From NCBI RefSeq assembly GCF_011777505.1, contig NZ_JAATJT010000001.1:1550001-1614000 (forward strand): a stretch of 64,000 nt of DNA. The letters are read 5' to 3'. Within the stretch, counting starts at the first letter, position 1, and the number at the start of each line of letters is the position of its first letter. The stretch comes from Gaetbulibacter sp. S0825. GTDB lineage: Bacteria > Bacteroidota > Bacteroidia > Flavobacteriales > Flavobacteriaceae. A program made the position numbers and the translations under genes. Below are positions 43,536 through 53,115 of this stretch, piece after piece. The notes under the pieces are model-generated. The model was not told the origin of the DNA. It did no database searches and worked only from the letters and a program-made list of their open reading frames with translations.

Positions 43536-45479
43536 ATGAAAACATACATAGTATCAGCGTGTGTTGTTTTATTTTTTTCATTTTTTGGTAATGCACAATC
43601 AAGCAATAACGATGTTTTGTTTACAGTTAATAATGAACCAGTTTTAGCTTCTGAGTTTCTAAGAGTTTATAATAAAAATTTAAATTTGGTTCAAGATGAA
43701 TCTCAAAAAGATGTTGACCAATATCTGTCATTATTTGTTAATTATAAATTAAAGCTTGCCGAAGCCAAAGCACTCAACTTTCATAAAAAACCTGCATATG
43801 TGCGAGAATTAGATGGCTACAAAAAGCAATTAGCAAAAAATTACATGGTTGATAGTGAAGTAACAGATGTACTAGTAAAAGAGGCTTACGATCGAGTTTT
43901 GTATGATATAAATGCCAAGCATATTTTAATCATGTTAGACCCATCAAGAAATGATACACTAGAAGTTTATAATAGATTGCTAAACCTTAGAGAACGTTTT
44001 AAGAATGAAGATTATAATGATTTAAAAAAAGAGCTACATAATGGTAATACTATTTTAGTTGAAGATTTAGGTTATTTTTCAGCATTTAAAATGGTGTACG
44101 ATTTTGAAACCGAAGCCTATAAAACAAAAATTGGAGACGTATCCATGCCCTTTAGAACACAATTTGGATATCATATAGTAAAAGTATTTGATAAACGTAA
44201 ATCTAGAGGAGAAATCACAGCTGGGCACATAATGATTTCTAAAAATCAAAAAGATACTACTGAAGATCCAGAAATCAGAATAAAAGAGATTTATAAGCTT
44301 ATTGAGCAAGGACAAGAGTTTGAATCACTAGCAAAACAGTTTTCTCAAGATAAGAGTTCATCTAGTAAAGGTGGGAAATTAGCGCCTTTTACAGGTGGAC
44401 AATTAAGTTCTGTTGTTTTTGAAAACAAGGCTTTTAATTTACAGGAAGATGGAGCGATCTCTAAACCTTTTGAGTCGGAATATGGATGGCATATTGTTAA
44501 ACGTTTTAGTATTAAGCCTATTGGTAGTTTTGAGGATATGCAATACGAACTCGAAAATAAAGTAAGTAGAGATTCGCGCTCAAAACTTATAAATACTTCA
44601 ATGCAAAATAAGTTACGAAAGCAATACAATGTAAGTAATACAAACCCATCTAGAGAGTACTTTGTTTCTATTTTAAATGATGACTTTTATGACAGAAAGT
44701 GGCAAATACCAAAGGGTTTCGATAAAGCAAAAACCATCTTAACTATTGGAGGTAAAAGATGGAATAACAAAGATTTTGCTAGTATTTTGCGGTCTCAGCA
44801 AAAAGGAAATACAAAAGGAAAATCTTTTGAAAGCATAATTGACGAAGCTTTTGAAGCTTTTGCAAATAAGTGTGTGTTGATGTATCATGAAGAAAATCTT
44901 GAAAACGTAAACCAAGAGTTTGCTCAAATTTTAAATGAATACAGAGAAGGGTTGTTGTTATTTGACTTAATGGAGACAAAAATTTGGAACGCAACAAAAA
45001 ACGATACTTTAGGTATTGAATCTTATTACAATAAAAACAAACAAAACTATAAGTGGAACACTCGAGTGGAGGCTATAGTTGGAACAGCATCTCAAGAAGA
45101 CGACATTAAAGAGGTGGTAAATATGCTTAAAAAAGGAGAGGAAGTAGACAGTATTAAAGAAAAGCTTAATACAAATGGTAAACAAAAAGTAATATTTACA
45201 TCTGGGACAATGGATGCGGACCATCAAGCATTACCTAATAATTTTGAATTTAAAGAAGGGATTTCAAAAGTTTATTCTCAAAATAATGTATATTATGTTG
45301 TAAAGGTCACTAAATTAATACCTGAATCTTTTAGAACTCTAGATGAAGCTAGAGGCATGGTTATAAACGATTACCAACAAGAAGTTGAGCAAAATTGGAT
45401 TAATAACTTAAAAAGCAAGTATGAGGTCACTATTAATAAGGACGTTTTAAGGAAAGTCAAAACACAAATTCATAACTAA
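43536..45479 (+). CDS. Exported peptidylprolyl isomerase with two parvulin domains
   Basis: About 647 residues, exported (signal peptide to ...FFGNAQSS), with an N-terminal SurA-like helical region and two parvulin-type rotamase domains. Domain one includes AKHILIMLDPSRND and MPFRTQFGYHIVKVFD (about residues 125-230); domain two includes AGHIMISKNQKDTTEDPE and ISKPFESEYGWHIVKRF (about 230-335). The C-terminal half is helical and of unclear role. Periplasmic chaperone for outer-membrane proteins. It starts a three-gene parvulin operon. Confidence 0.92.
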   Translation: MKTYIVSACVVLFFSFFGNAQSSNNDVLFTVNNEPVLASEFLRVYNKNLNLVQDESQKDVDQYLSLFVNYKLKLAEAKALNFHKKPAYVRELDGYKKQLAKNYMVDSEVTDVLVKEAYDRVLYDINAKHILIMLDPSRNDTLEVYNRLLNLRERFKNEDYNDLKKELHNGNTILVEDLGYFSAFKMVYDFETEAYKTKIGDVSMPFRTQFGYHIVKVFDKRKSRGEITAGHIMISKNQKDTTEDPEIRIKEIYKLIEQGQEFESLAKQFSQDKSSSSKGGKLAPFTGGQLSSVVFENKAFNLQEDGAISKPFESEYGWHIVKRFSIKPIGSFEDMQYELENKVSRDSRSKLINTSMQNKLRKQYNVSNTNPSREYFVSILNDDFYDRKWQIPKGFDKAKTILTIGGKRWNNKDFASILRSQQKGNTKGKSFESIIDEAFEAFANKCVLMYHEENLENVNQEFAQILNEYREGLLLFDLMETKIWNATKNDTLGIESYYNKNKQNYKWNTRVEAIVGTASQEDDIKEVVNMLKKGEEVDSIKEKLNTNGKQKVIFTSGTMDADHQALPNNFEFKEGISKVYSQNNVYYVVKVTKLIPESFRTLDEARGMVINDYQQEVEQNWINNLKSKYEVTINKDVLRKVKTQIHN

Positions 45480-46337
45480 TTGACTATTAGAAATCTAATA
45501 TTGGCGTTTTTATTTGCAGTAATTATTGTCTCATGCGATTTTTTTAGAAAATCTAATGATGAAGATGTAGTCGCTAGGGTCAATGATACATATTTATATA
45601 AAAGCGAAATAGAAAACCTTATATCCGAAACTACATCAAAAGAAGACAGTGCCTTACGAGTTAACAATTATATTAATCATTGGGCTACGCAACAGTTATT
45701 AATGGATGGTGCACGTTTAAACTTATCTCAAGAAAAGCAAGAAGAGTTTAATCAATTGGTAGAGCAGTATAAAAACGATTTGTTTATTAAAGCCTATTTA
45801 GAAGCTTTAGTAAAGCGAAGTATTGACACTACTGTTACCGAGCAAGAAGCTCAAGATGTTTACGAAAGAAATCAAGAAACATTTAAGCTAAATGAGGAAC
45901 TCATTAAGTTTAGATATATAAATGTAAATGAAAATATTGCAAACCTAGATGATATTGAAAAACAGTTTAAGCGATTTAATGATGAAGACAAAAAAGTGTT
46001 GGACTCCATAGCTATTCAGTTTAAATCCTATTCATTAAACGATTCTATTTGGATTAGGGCAAATCAAGCACTATTAAAAATTCCTGTTTTAAATCCAGAA
46101 AATAAAAAAGAACTGTTAAAAAAATCTAATTTTATACAACTCAAAGACTCATTAGGTTTATATTTGATGCATACAAATGATGTGCTATTGCGTAATGAAA
46201 ATGCACCCATTGAATTTGTAATGCCAACTATTAAACAAATCGTTATAAACAAGCGAAAGTTGGAGTTTATTAAAGAACTAGAAAAAGACATCACAAAAGA
46301 TGCTATTAAAAACAAACAATTTGAAATTTTTAACTAA
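45480..46337 (+). CDS. SurA-like periplasmic lipoprotein without rotamase domain
   Basis: A 285-residue protein starting at a TTG directly after the previous stop codon. It has a lipoprotein signal (lipobox IIVSCDFF, Cys about residue 19) and then the SurA-N-like helical chaperone region (VARVNDTYLYKSEIENL; INHWATQQLLMDGAR). No convincing parvulin catalytic domain is visible (no HxxIxxY-type core), so it may be a chaperone-only member. TTG start is inferred; no ATG gives the signal peptide. Middle gene of the trio. Confidence 0.8.
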   Translation: MTIRNLILAFLFAVIIVSCDFFRKSNDEDVVARVNDTYLYKSEIENLISETTSKEDSALRVNNYINHWATQQLLMDGARLNLSQEKQEEFNQLVEQYKNDLFIKAYLEALVKRSIDTTVTEQEAQDVYERNQETFKLNEELIKFRYINVNENIANLDDIEKQFKRFNDEDKKVLDSIAIQFKSYSLNDSIWIRANQALLKIPVLNPENKKELLKKSNFIQLKDSLGLYLMHTNDVLLRNENAPIEFVMPTIKQIVINKRKLEFIKELEKDITKDAIKNKQFEIFN

Positions 46338-47751
46338 AGTGAAATATTTTGTACTAAGCATGTTAATGCTAACGTCATTTACAACAATGGCACAAGAAAT
46401 TATTGAAGATAAGAAGGAGGAGAAAAAAGTTAAAAAAAAGATAGACACCTCACAACGTATTAAATTAGACGGTGTTGCTGCTGTAATTGGTGACTATGTC
46501 GTATTGGATTCCGATATTGATAAACGTATCGATCAAGCTAGAGCAGCTGGTCAATCTTTGGAAGGACAAACAAGATGCGAAATTTTTGGTTCCTTATTAG
46601 AGGAAAAATTATACATGCACCATTCCATTCAAGACAGTATTGTAATTAATGATGCTGAAATTAGTGCAAATGTAGATCAGCAAATCAATGTGTTGTCTCA
46701 GCAAATTGGTGGTCTTGATAAATTGGTCTCTTATTATAAAATGGATACCGAACAAGAGTTGAGGGACGAAATGTATACGCTTAACAGAGGCCAAAGAATG
46801 GTTCAGTTAATGCAGCAAAAAATCATTGATGAACTTGAAGTAACACCAGAGGAAGTTAGACAGTTTTACAATAGAGAGTTAAAAGAAGACCCTCCACAAT
46901 TTGGTACCGAATTGAGATTAGCGCAAATAGTTGTAATTCCAGAAACCAGTGCTGAAGAAGAGCAAAAAGTTATTGATAGACTAAACGAATTTAGAACAGA
47001 TGTTTTAGAAAGCGGAGCAAGCTTCACGACAAAAGCGGTTCTATATTCAGAAGACTCTGGGTCTAAAAGTTCTGGTGGAAAGTATACTCTAAATAGAAAA
47101 CGTCCTTTGATGGTTAAAGAATTTAGAGAGGTAGCTTTTTCACTTGAAGAGGGCGAAATTTCTAAGCCATTTAAAACAAATTATGGTTATCATATCATTC
47201 AATTAGAAAAAATTAGAGGCCAAGAATATGATGTGAGACATATTTTACTAAAACCTAAACTCACAAATGCAGACATAGCAAAAGCAAAAGAAGAAATTGA
47301 AAATGTTAGGCAAAAAATTATTGCTGGTGAAGTTTCATTTGCAGATGCTGCATTAGAAGTTAGTGATGAGGAAGAAACCAAGTTTGAAGGAGGGCAATTA
47401 ATTAATCCTGAAACTAGAGATTATGTGTTCCCCTTAACAAAAATAGACCCTGATCTTTATGTACAAGTTCAAGATTTAAAAAATGGCGAAGTAAGTCCGG
47501 TTTATAATGAGAGCGACATGTATAATGAGGTGAAGTTTAAAATTTTAACTGTTACTGATCGTATTAACGAACATAAAGCAGATTTTGCAAAAGATTACCT
47601 AAAAATTAAAGAGTTAGCCTTATACAATAAACAGTTAGAGGTAATAGGAAAATGGCAAAAAGAAAAAATCATGGAAACGTACATAAAAATAAATGGTGAG
47701 CATCGTGAATGTGATTTTAAGGCAAATTGGTTAAAAAAAGAAGAAAGATAA
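46300..47751 (+). CDS. surA: SurA-like peptidylprolyl isomerase with two parvulin domains
   Basis: A 483-residue exported SurA-type chaperone (signal peptide ending SFTTMAQ). The N-terminal chaperone domain begins GVAAVIGDYVVLDSDIDKR. Two parvulin domains follow: one with KSSGGKYTLNRKRP and ISKPFKTNYGYHIIQLE (about residues 200-305), and a second starting VRHILLKPKLTNADIAKAK (about 310-420). It delivers unfolded barrel proteins to the BAM complex. The ATG at 46300 overlaps the previous gene by 38 bases; alternatives are TTG 46321 and GTG 46339 just after the stop, each of which also gives a good signal peptide. Confidence 0.9.
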   Translation: MLLKTNNLKFLTKVKYFVLSMLMLTSFTTMAQEIIEDKKEEKKVKKKIDTSQRIKLDGVAAVIGDYVVLDSDIDKRIDQARAAGQSLEGQTRCEIFGSLLEEKLYMHHSIQDSIVINDAEISANVDQQINVLSQQIGGLDKLVSYYKMDTEQELRDEMYTLNRGQRMVQLMQQKIIDELEVTPEEVRQFYNRELKEDPPQFGTELRLAQIVVIPETSAEEEQKVIDRLNEFRTDVLESGASFTTKAVLYSEDSGSKSSGGKYTLNRKRPLMVKEFREVAFSLEEGEISKPFKTNYGYHIIQLEKIRGQEYDVRHILLKPKLTNADIAKAKEEIENVRQKIIAGEVSFADAALEVSDEEETKFEGGQLINPETRDYVFPLTKIDPDLYVQVQDLKNGEVSPVYNESDMYNEVKFKILTVTDRINEHKADFAKDYLKIKELALYNKQLEVIGKWQKEKIMETYIKINGEHRECDFKANWLKKEER

Positions 47752-47754
47752 TTT

Positions 47755-48708
47755 ATGTCTGATGTTGCTGCTATCGAACAACTTGTAGTGAGATACAAGG
47801 ATTTAAAAAAAGAAATTGCCAAAGTAATTGTTGGTCAAGAAGAAGTTGTAAATCAAATTCTTATTTCGGTGTTTTCAGGAGGTCACTCATTGTTAATAGG
47901 TGTTCCTGGTTTAGCCAAAACTTTAATGGTTAATACCATTGCGCAAGCTTTAGGACTCGATTTTAAACGTATTCAATTCACACCAGATTTAATGCCAAGT
48001 GATATCCTTGGTAGTGAGATTCTAGATGAAGATCGTCATTTTAAATTTATTAAAGGACCAATCTTTGCTAACATTATTTTAGCAGATGAAATTAACCGAA
48101 CACCTCCAAAAACACAAGCGGCACTTTTAGAAGCAATGCAAGAGCGCGCAGTAACTGTTGCAGGCCACCATTACAAATTAGATTTGCCATATTTTGTATT
48201 GGCAACCCAAAACCCAATTGAGCAAGAAGGAACATACCCTTTACCAGAAGCACAATTAGACCGTTTTATGTTTGCTATTAATTTAAAATATCCAACGTTT
48301 GAGGAAGAAGTACAAGTTGTAAAAACAACAACATCAGATGAAACTGCTACGGTAAATCCACTTTTTTCTGCTCAAGAAATCATTGATTTTCAACACGTTT
48401 TACGCCGCATTCCAGTAGCTGATAACGTAATTGAGTATGCAGTGAAAATGGTTGGTAAAACAAGACCAGATAGCGATTCTGCATCCGATTTGGTAAAGCA
48501 GTATATAGATTGGGGAGCAGGACCAAGAGCTTCTCAAAATTTAATTCTAGCAGCAAAAACGCATGCAGCAATTAATGGTAAATTTTCTCCAGATATTGAA
48601 AATGTTCAAGCTGTAGCGTACAGTATTCTTCGTCACAGAATAATAAAAAATTACAAAGCTGAAGCTGAAGGTATTTCCGAAGAACAAATTATTAAAAGCC
48701 TGTTTTAG
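47755..48708 (+). CDS. MoxR-family AAA+ ATPase
   Basis: The 317-residue chaperone-like ATPase has Walker A variant GVPGLAKTLMVN (about residues 47-58), Walker B LADEINR (about 106-112) and the MoxR motifs PPKTQAALLEAMQER and ATQNPIEQEGTYPLPEAQLDRF. MoxR ATPases usually work with a VWA/DUF58 partner in enzyme activation or stress response, but no such partner follows here. Three bases after surA, so part of the parvulin operon; its stop codon is in the loop of a weak terminator. Confidence 0.93.
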   Translation: MSDVAAIEQLVVRYKDLKKEIAKVIVGQEEVVNQILISVFSGGHSLLIGVPGLAKTLMVNTIAQALGLDFKRIQFTPDLMPSDILGSEILDEDRHFKFIKGPIFANIILADEINRTPPKTQAALLEAMQERAVTVAGHHYKLDLPYFVLATQNPIEQEGTYPLPEAQLDRFMFAINLKYPTFEEEVQVVKTTTSDETATVNPLFSAQEIIDFQHVLRRIPVADNVIEYAVKMVGKTRPDSDSASDLVKQYIDWGAGPRASQNLILAAKTHAAINGKFSPDIENVQAVAYSILRHRIIKNYKAEAEGISEEQIIKSLF

Positions 48709-48719
48709 CAGGTTTTTTT
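48697..48719 (+). terminator. Weak intrinsic terminator after the MoxR gene
   Basis: GCCTG/CAGG stem with the stop codon TAG in the loop, followed by seven Ts. Confidence 0.6.
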
Positions 48720-48875
48720 CTTTTCTAGAAGCTTTTACTATTGTTAATTTATTATTTTTTCAACATCAAAATTATTGATTTGATAAAATATCAATTAAAA
48801 AAGGCTATTTCATTGAATTATATTTAGTTTTTGTTCAATTTTGTTGTATATATATTAAAATATATTAATATTTTG
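48720..48875. other. AT-rich intergenic stretch upstream of aconitase
   Basis: Very AT-rich with short TATA-like repeats near 48845-48870. I see no gene, DnaA-box cluster or riboswitch in it. Confidence 0.4.
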
Positions 48876-48883
48876 TATTTTTG
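48876..48883 (+). promoter_or_regulatory. Predicted -7 element (TATTTTTG) of aconitase
   Basis: An exact TAnnTTTG match 41 bases before the ATG. The preceding AT-rich tract could act as an UP element. Confidence 0.55.
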
Positions 48884-48923
48884 CATGACAGTAAAATAGT
48901 ATAAGAATTTAAAATTAAAGTAT

Positions 48924-51194
48924 ATGGCATTCGATATAGACATGATAAAAAAAGTGTATAGTCAAATGGCTGAACGTGTTGAAGCAGCACGTAAAGTTGT
49001 AGGTAAACCACTAACACTTTCTGAGAAAATTTTGTATAGTCATTTATGGGATGGAAATCCTACAAAGGCTTTTGCTAGAGGTAAAGATTATGTCGATTTT
49101 GCTCCAGATAGAATTGCATTGCAAGACGCAACTGCACAAATGGCATTATTGCAGTTTATGCAAGCAGGTAAAAAGAAAGTTGCTGTTCCAACAACAACAC
49201 ACTGTGACCATTTAATTCAAGCAAAAAATGGTGCAAGTATGGACTTACAGAGTGCTTTAAACACAAGTAATGAAGTATTTAATTTTTTAGAATCTGTATC
49301 AAATAAATATGGCTTAGGCTTTTGGAAACCTGGTGCTGGAATTATTCACCAAGTAGTTTTAGAAAATTACGCATTCCCTGGAGGAATGATGATTGGTACC
49401 GATTCGCATACAGTAAATGCAGGAGGATTGGGTATGGTAGCTATAGGTGTTGGAGGAGCTGATGCAGTAGATGTAATGGCAGGTATGGCTTGGGAGTTGA
49501 AATTCCCTAAATTAATAGGTGTAAGGTTAACAGGAAAACTATCAGGTTGGACAGCACCTAAAGATGTAATTTTAAGGGTTGCAGACATACTAACAGTAAA
49601 AGGAGGTACAGGAGCTATTGTAGAATATTTTGGCCCTGGAGCAACCTCTATGTCATGTACAGGAAAAGGAACCATTTGTAATATGGGAGCCGAAATAGGT
49701 GCAACGACATCAACTTTTGGTTATGACGACTCTATGGAGCGTTATTTACGTGCTACAGATAGAGCAGATGTTGCAGATGCAGCTAATAAGGTGAAAGATT
49801 ATTTAACAGGAGATGCTGAAGTATATGCAAATCCAGAGCAATATTTTGATCAGGTTATTGATATTAATTTATCTGAGTTAGGACCATTATTAAATGGCCC
49901 TTTTACACCAGATTTATCGACTCCTGTTGGTAAAGAAATGACTGAAAAAGCAAAAGCCAACGATTGGCCAATGAAGGTTGAATGGGGACTAATTGGTTCT
50001 TGTACCAATTCGTCTTACGAAGATTTATCTCGTGCTTCATCGATAGCGCAGCAGGCTTTGGATAAGGGCTTAAAAACAAAAGCTGAATTTGGTATAAACC
50101 CAGGTTCTGAGCAAGTTCGTTATACAGCTGATCGTGATGGGATTCTTGAAGTATTTGAAAAACTAGATGCTAAAATTTTCACCAATGCTTGTGGACCATG
50201 TATTGGTCAATGGGCTAGATATGAAGATCCAAAAAATGCACCAAAAAATAGTATAGTACATTCTTTTAATAGAAACTTTGCTAAACGTGCAGATGGAAAT
50301 CCAAATACACATGCATTTGTTGCTTCACCTGAATTAACGGCTGCAATTGCTATTGCTGGGCGATTAGACTTTAACCCATTAACAGATAAGTTGATAAATG
50401 AAGACGGTCAAGAAGTTATGTTAGATGAGCCAACTGGATGGGAGTTACCTCCTAAAGGTTTCGCAGTTGATGATAATGGCTATTTAGAACCAAAAGAAGA
50501 CGGTAGTGGTGTTGAAGTAAAAGTGGCATCTGATTCTGAGAGATTACAACTATTAGAACCTTTTACTCCTATAGGAGATTCAATAACTGGAGCTAAACTC
50601 TTAATAAAAGCTTTTGGTAAATGTACTACAGACCATATTAGTATGGCTGGACCTTGGTTACGTTTTAGAGGGCATTTAGATAACATTGCAAACAATACAT
50701 TAATTGGAGCTGTGAATGCTTTTGGAAAGAAAACAAACTTTGTTAAAAATCAATTAACAGGTGAATTTGGAGGTGTTCCAGATACTGCAAGAGCTTATAA
50801 AACTGCTGGAGTTAAATCTATTGTAGTTGGGGATCATAATTACGGTGAAGGATCGTCTCGTGAACATGCTGCTATGCAACCACGTCACTTAGGTGTTGCT
50901 GCTGTAATTGTAAAATCTTTTGCTAGAATCCATGAAACTAATCTTAAAAAACAAGGTATGTTAGGATTGACATTTGATAATGAAAGCGATTATGATTTAA
51001 TACAAGAAGATGATACTTTTAACTTCTTAGATTTAAACGAATTTGCACCAGGAAAACAGTTAACAATTGAATTAGCACATGCTGATGGTACTAAAGATAC
51101 TATTAAAGTAAATCATACTTATAATCAATCTCAAATAGATTGGTTTAATGAAGGATCTGCTTTAAATTTAATAAAAAAGGAAAATGCTGCTTAA
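48924..51194 (+). CDS. acnA: Aconitate hydratase
   Basis: A 756-residue [4Fe-4S] enzyme converting citrate to isocitrate. Cluster cysteines are in [10 protein letters not shown] (about residue 357) and [10 protein letters not shown] (about 422-425); the swivel domain carries [19 protein letters not shown] near 635. Length and motifs fit the mitochondrial-type aconitase used by Bacteroidota. Essential TCA-cycle step and possible iron-sensing RNA binder (family knowledge). Followed by a strong terminator and then a Crp/Fnr gene. Confidence 0.96.
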   Translation: MAFDIDMIKKVYSQMAERVEAARKVVGKPLTLSEKILYSHLWDGNPTKAFARGKDYVDFAPDRIALQDATAQMALLQFMQAGKKKVAVPTTTHCDHLIQAKNGASMDLQSALNTSNEVFNFLESVSNKYGLGFWKPGAGIIHQVVLENYAFPGGMMIGTDSHTVNAGGLGMVAIGVGGADAVDVMAGMAWELKFPKLIGVRLTGKLSGWTAPKDVILRVADILTVKGGTGAIVEYFGPGATSMSCTGKGTICNMGAEIGATTSTFGYDDSMERYLRATDRADVADAANKVKDYLTGDAEVYANPEQYFDQVIDINLSELGPLLNGPFTPDLSTPVGKEMTEKAKANDWPMKVEWGLIGSCTNSSYEDLSRASSIAQQALDKGLKTKAEFGINPGSEQVRYTADRDGILEVFEKLDAKIFTNACGPCIGQWARYEDPKNAPKNSIVHSFNRNFAKRADGNPNTHAFVASPELTAAIAIAGRLDFNPLTDKLINEDGQEVMLDEPTGWELPPKGFAVDDNGYLEPKEDGSGVEVKVASDSERLQLLEPFTPIGDSITGAKLLIKAFGKCTTDHISMAGPWLRFRGHLDNIANNTLIGAVNAFGKKTNFVKNQLTGEFGGVPDTARAYKTAGVKSIVVGDHNYGEGSSREHAAMQPRHLGVAAVIVKSFARIHETNLKKQGMLGLTFDNESDYDLIQEDDTFNFLDLNEFAPGKQLTIELAHADGTKDTIKVNHTYNQSQIDWFNEGSALNLIKKENAA

Positions 51195-51220
51195 TGATTT
51201 GTAGTATATGTTATAAGTGA

Positions 51221-51246
51221 GCCTTTGAGAAATCAAAGGCTTTTTT
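51221..51246 (+). terminator. Intrinsic terminator of aconitase
   Basis: GCCTTTGA/TCAAAGGC perfect 8-bp stem with a GAAA loop, followed by six Ts. Confidence 0.88.
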
Positions 51247-51316
51247 ATTGAATATATGTAAGGATTTTGAATCTAAAACGACTGCGTTAGAATATAATTT
51301 AAAACTCCCAAATAGT

Positions 51317-51988
51317 ATGCAGTCAATGTGGTTTTTTGATGATGTTAACCTTTTTAAGGTTTTATGTCCTCATAAGTTTAAAGCTTATAAGAAAGATCAT
51401 GATTTTGATGCTTATAAGAAAAAAGACTATATATACTTTGAAGAAGACTCTGCAAACAAAGTATATCTAATTGAAAAAGGAAAAGTAAAGATTGGGTACT
51501 ATAATGAAAATGGTGATGAAATTGTAAAAGCTATTTTATCTAGAGGAGAACTATTTGGAGAAAAAGCTATTCTTGGTGATAATAAACGTGATGAGTTTGC
51601 ACAATCAATAGATAATACGACATCAATTTGCCCTATTGGAGTAGCAACTATGCATGAACTAATGAGAGATAACCAAACCTTTAGTTTTAAGGTTTACAAA
51701 TTTATTGGTTTTAAGTTCAAAAAATTAGAACGTAGATTACAATTACTCTTATTTAAAGACACCAAAACACGATTAGTAGAATTTTTGGATGAACTTTGCG
51801 CAGATTTTGGTTACGACTGCCCAAAAACAGGTGATCATGTTATAAAACATCCTTATACACAAAAAGATATTGCTTCATTAATAGGTACTTCTAGACCGAC
51901 TCTTAATATTCTTCTTAATGAACTTAAAGAAGAAAATTATATTAATTTTAATAGAAAAGAGATAAGAATTCTAAAAAAAATAGCTTAG
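51317..51988 (+). CDS. Crp/Fnr family transcriptional regulator
   Basis: A regulator of about 223 residues. An N-terminal cyclic-nucleotide-type beta-barrel (DYIYFEEDSANKVYLIEKGKVKIG; GELFGEKAILGDN) is joined by a long helix to a winged-helix HTH (TQKDIASLIGTSRPTLNILLNELKEE). No cysteine cluster of the Fnr type is visible, so oxygen sensing by Fe-S is unlikely; whether it binds a nucleotide is uncertain. Start ambiguous: a TTG at 51248 falls right behind the aconitase terminator and is rejected; 51317 or 51326 are the good ATGs. Downstream of the acnA terminator. Confidence 0.88.
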   Translation: MQSMWFFDDVNLFKVLCPHKFKAYKKDHDFDAYKKKDYIYFEEDSANKVYLIEKGKVKIGYYNENGDEIVKAILSRGELFGEKAILGDNKRDEFAQSIDNTTSICPIGVATMHELMRDNQTFSFKVYKFIGFKFKKLERRLQLLLFKDTKTRLVEFLDELCADFGYDCPKTGDHVIKHPYTQKDIASLIGTSRPTLNILLNELKEENYINFNRKEIRILKKIA

Positions 51989-52025
51989 TGTTAGATAGCT
52001 AACATTTTAAATGTCATCGGCTTTA

Positions 52026-52033
52026 TACTTTTG
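52026..52033 (+). promoter_or_regulatory. Predicted -7 element (TACTTTTG) of the RskA-like lipoprotein gene
   Basis: An exact TAnnTTTG match 28 bases before the ATG at 52062. Confidence 0.5.
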
Positions 52034-52061
52034 AATTATAATAATTTTAAAAAAATAAGCG

Positions 52062-52934
52062 ATGATTAAAAAAATGTTTTTAGCGGTTTTAGCATTAGGA
52101 ATGTTAGCCACTTCATGTAGTAGCGATGATGATAATGTTTTGTCAACAAGTAATTTAGTATTGAACTTAAATGGGCTAGAAGCCTTAGGAGATGATTTTG
52201 TTTATGAAGGATGGCTAATCGTAAATGGTAATCCAGTATCAACAGGTACATTTTCCAGTGTTACTTTTCCACAATCCTTTTCAGTAAACATTGATGATAT
52301 TAGAAACGCAACCACTTTTGTGTTATCAATAGAGCCTACAGTTGATAGTGACCCAGCACCAGCTGCCACAAAAATTTTAGCAGGAGATTTTAATGGAAAC
52401 TCTGCTAGTATTAGTTCAAATGGTATAGTTGGAGATTTTTCAGCTTCAACAGGAAATTACATTTTAGCAACACCAACAGATGCTGATAATACAAATGAAG
52501 AAAGTGGCGTTTGGTTTTTAGACAATTCTAGTGGTTCTGCAGTCGATGGTTTAAACCTCCCAATATTACCACAAGGATGGAAGTACGAAGGTTGGGCAGT
52601 TATGAATGGTATGCCAATAAGTACAGGAACGTTTACCGATGTTAGTGATTTTGATGAAAACGCTACAAGCTCATCATTTAAAGGAACCGCTGGAGATGGA
52701 CCAGCTTATCCTGGTGAAGACTATTTACAAAATGCACCAGCAGGATTAACTTTCCCAACAGATTTAAGAGGCGCAACAATTGTAATATCAGTCGAGCCTA
52801 GTCCAGATAATAGTTTAGCACCATTTACATTAAAACCATTAGCACATATGGTTCCGGCTGCAGCAATGACACATACAACAATTGCTATGGGAACAGGACC
52901 AGTTATTTCGCTTACTGGTACAGTAACAAGATAA
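52062..52934 (+). CDS. Lipoprotein with two tandem anti-sigma (RskA-like) beta domains
   Basis: A 290-residue lipoprotein (lipobox ATSCSSDDD, Cys about residue 19). Two repeats are visible: about 45-130 (FVYEGWLIVNGNPVSTGTF ... FVLSIEPTVDSDPAPA) and about 165-280 (WKYEGWAVMNGMPISTGTF ... IVISVEPSPDNSLAPF). The YEGW-(hydrophobic)-NG-x-P-(V/I)-STGTF pattern resembles the extracytoplasmic domain of RskA-type anti-sigma-K factors. There is no transmembrane anti-sigma N-domain, so it is not a classical anti-sigma factor. Downstream of the Crp/Fnr gene; function unknown. Confidence 0.82.
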   Translation: MIKKMFLAVLALGMLATSCSSDDDNVLSTSNLVLNLNGLEALGDDFVYEGWLIVNGNPVSTGTFSSVTFPQSFSVNIDDIRNATTFVLSIEPTVDSDPAPAATKILAGDFNGNSASISSNGIVGDFSASTGNYILATPTDADNTNEESGVWFLDNSSGSAVDGLNLPILPQGWKYEGWAVMNGMPISTGTFTDVSDFDENATSSSFKGTAGDGPAYPGEDYLQNAPAGLTFPTDLRGATIVISVEPSPDNSLAPFTLKPLAHMVPAAAMTHTTIAMGTGPVISLTGTVTR

Positions 52935-52968
52935 TTTAGAAGTTATATACTTTATTTTGTTAGATTTG

Positions 52969-53002
52969 AAGCATAGTTTCTATATAGAAACTATGCTTTT
53001 TT
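52969..53002 (+). terminator. Intrinsic terminator after the RskA-like lipoprotein gene
   Basis: AAGCATAGTTTC/GAAACTATGCTT 12-bp perfect stem with a TATATA loop, followed by Ts. Confidence 0.9.
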
Positions 53003-53024
53003 ATATATTTAAGATTGATAAGTC

Positions 53025-53032
53025 TATTTTTG
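53025..53032 (+). promoter_or_regulatory. Predicted -7 element (TATTTTTG) of the OmpA-like gene pair
   Basis: An exact TAnnTTTG match 84 bases before the ATG at 53116. I see no equally good element before the second copy, which may depend on this one. Confidence 0.5.
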
Positions 53033-53115
53033 TGTTAGAAACAACTTTCTCATACTTAAATTAATCGGTATCAATAAGTTAAAGCTATTAATCCATTAGT
53101 ACTAAACTAATTACA

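Noticed and set aside
48720-48890. AT-rich stretch considered as a replication origin
   Set aside because: No DnaA boxes and the flanking genes are ordinary; best explained as promoter DNA of aconitase.
51248-51316. Longer Crp/Fnr start at TTG 51248
   Set aside because: It begins in the tail of the aconitase terminator; family N-termini begin near MWFFDDV.
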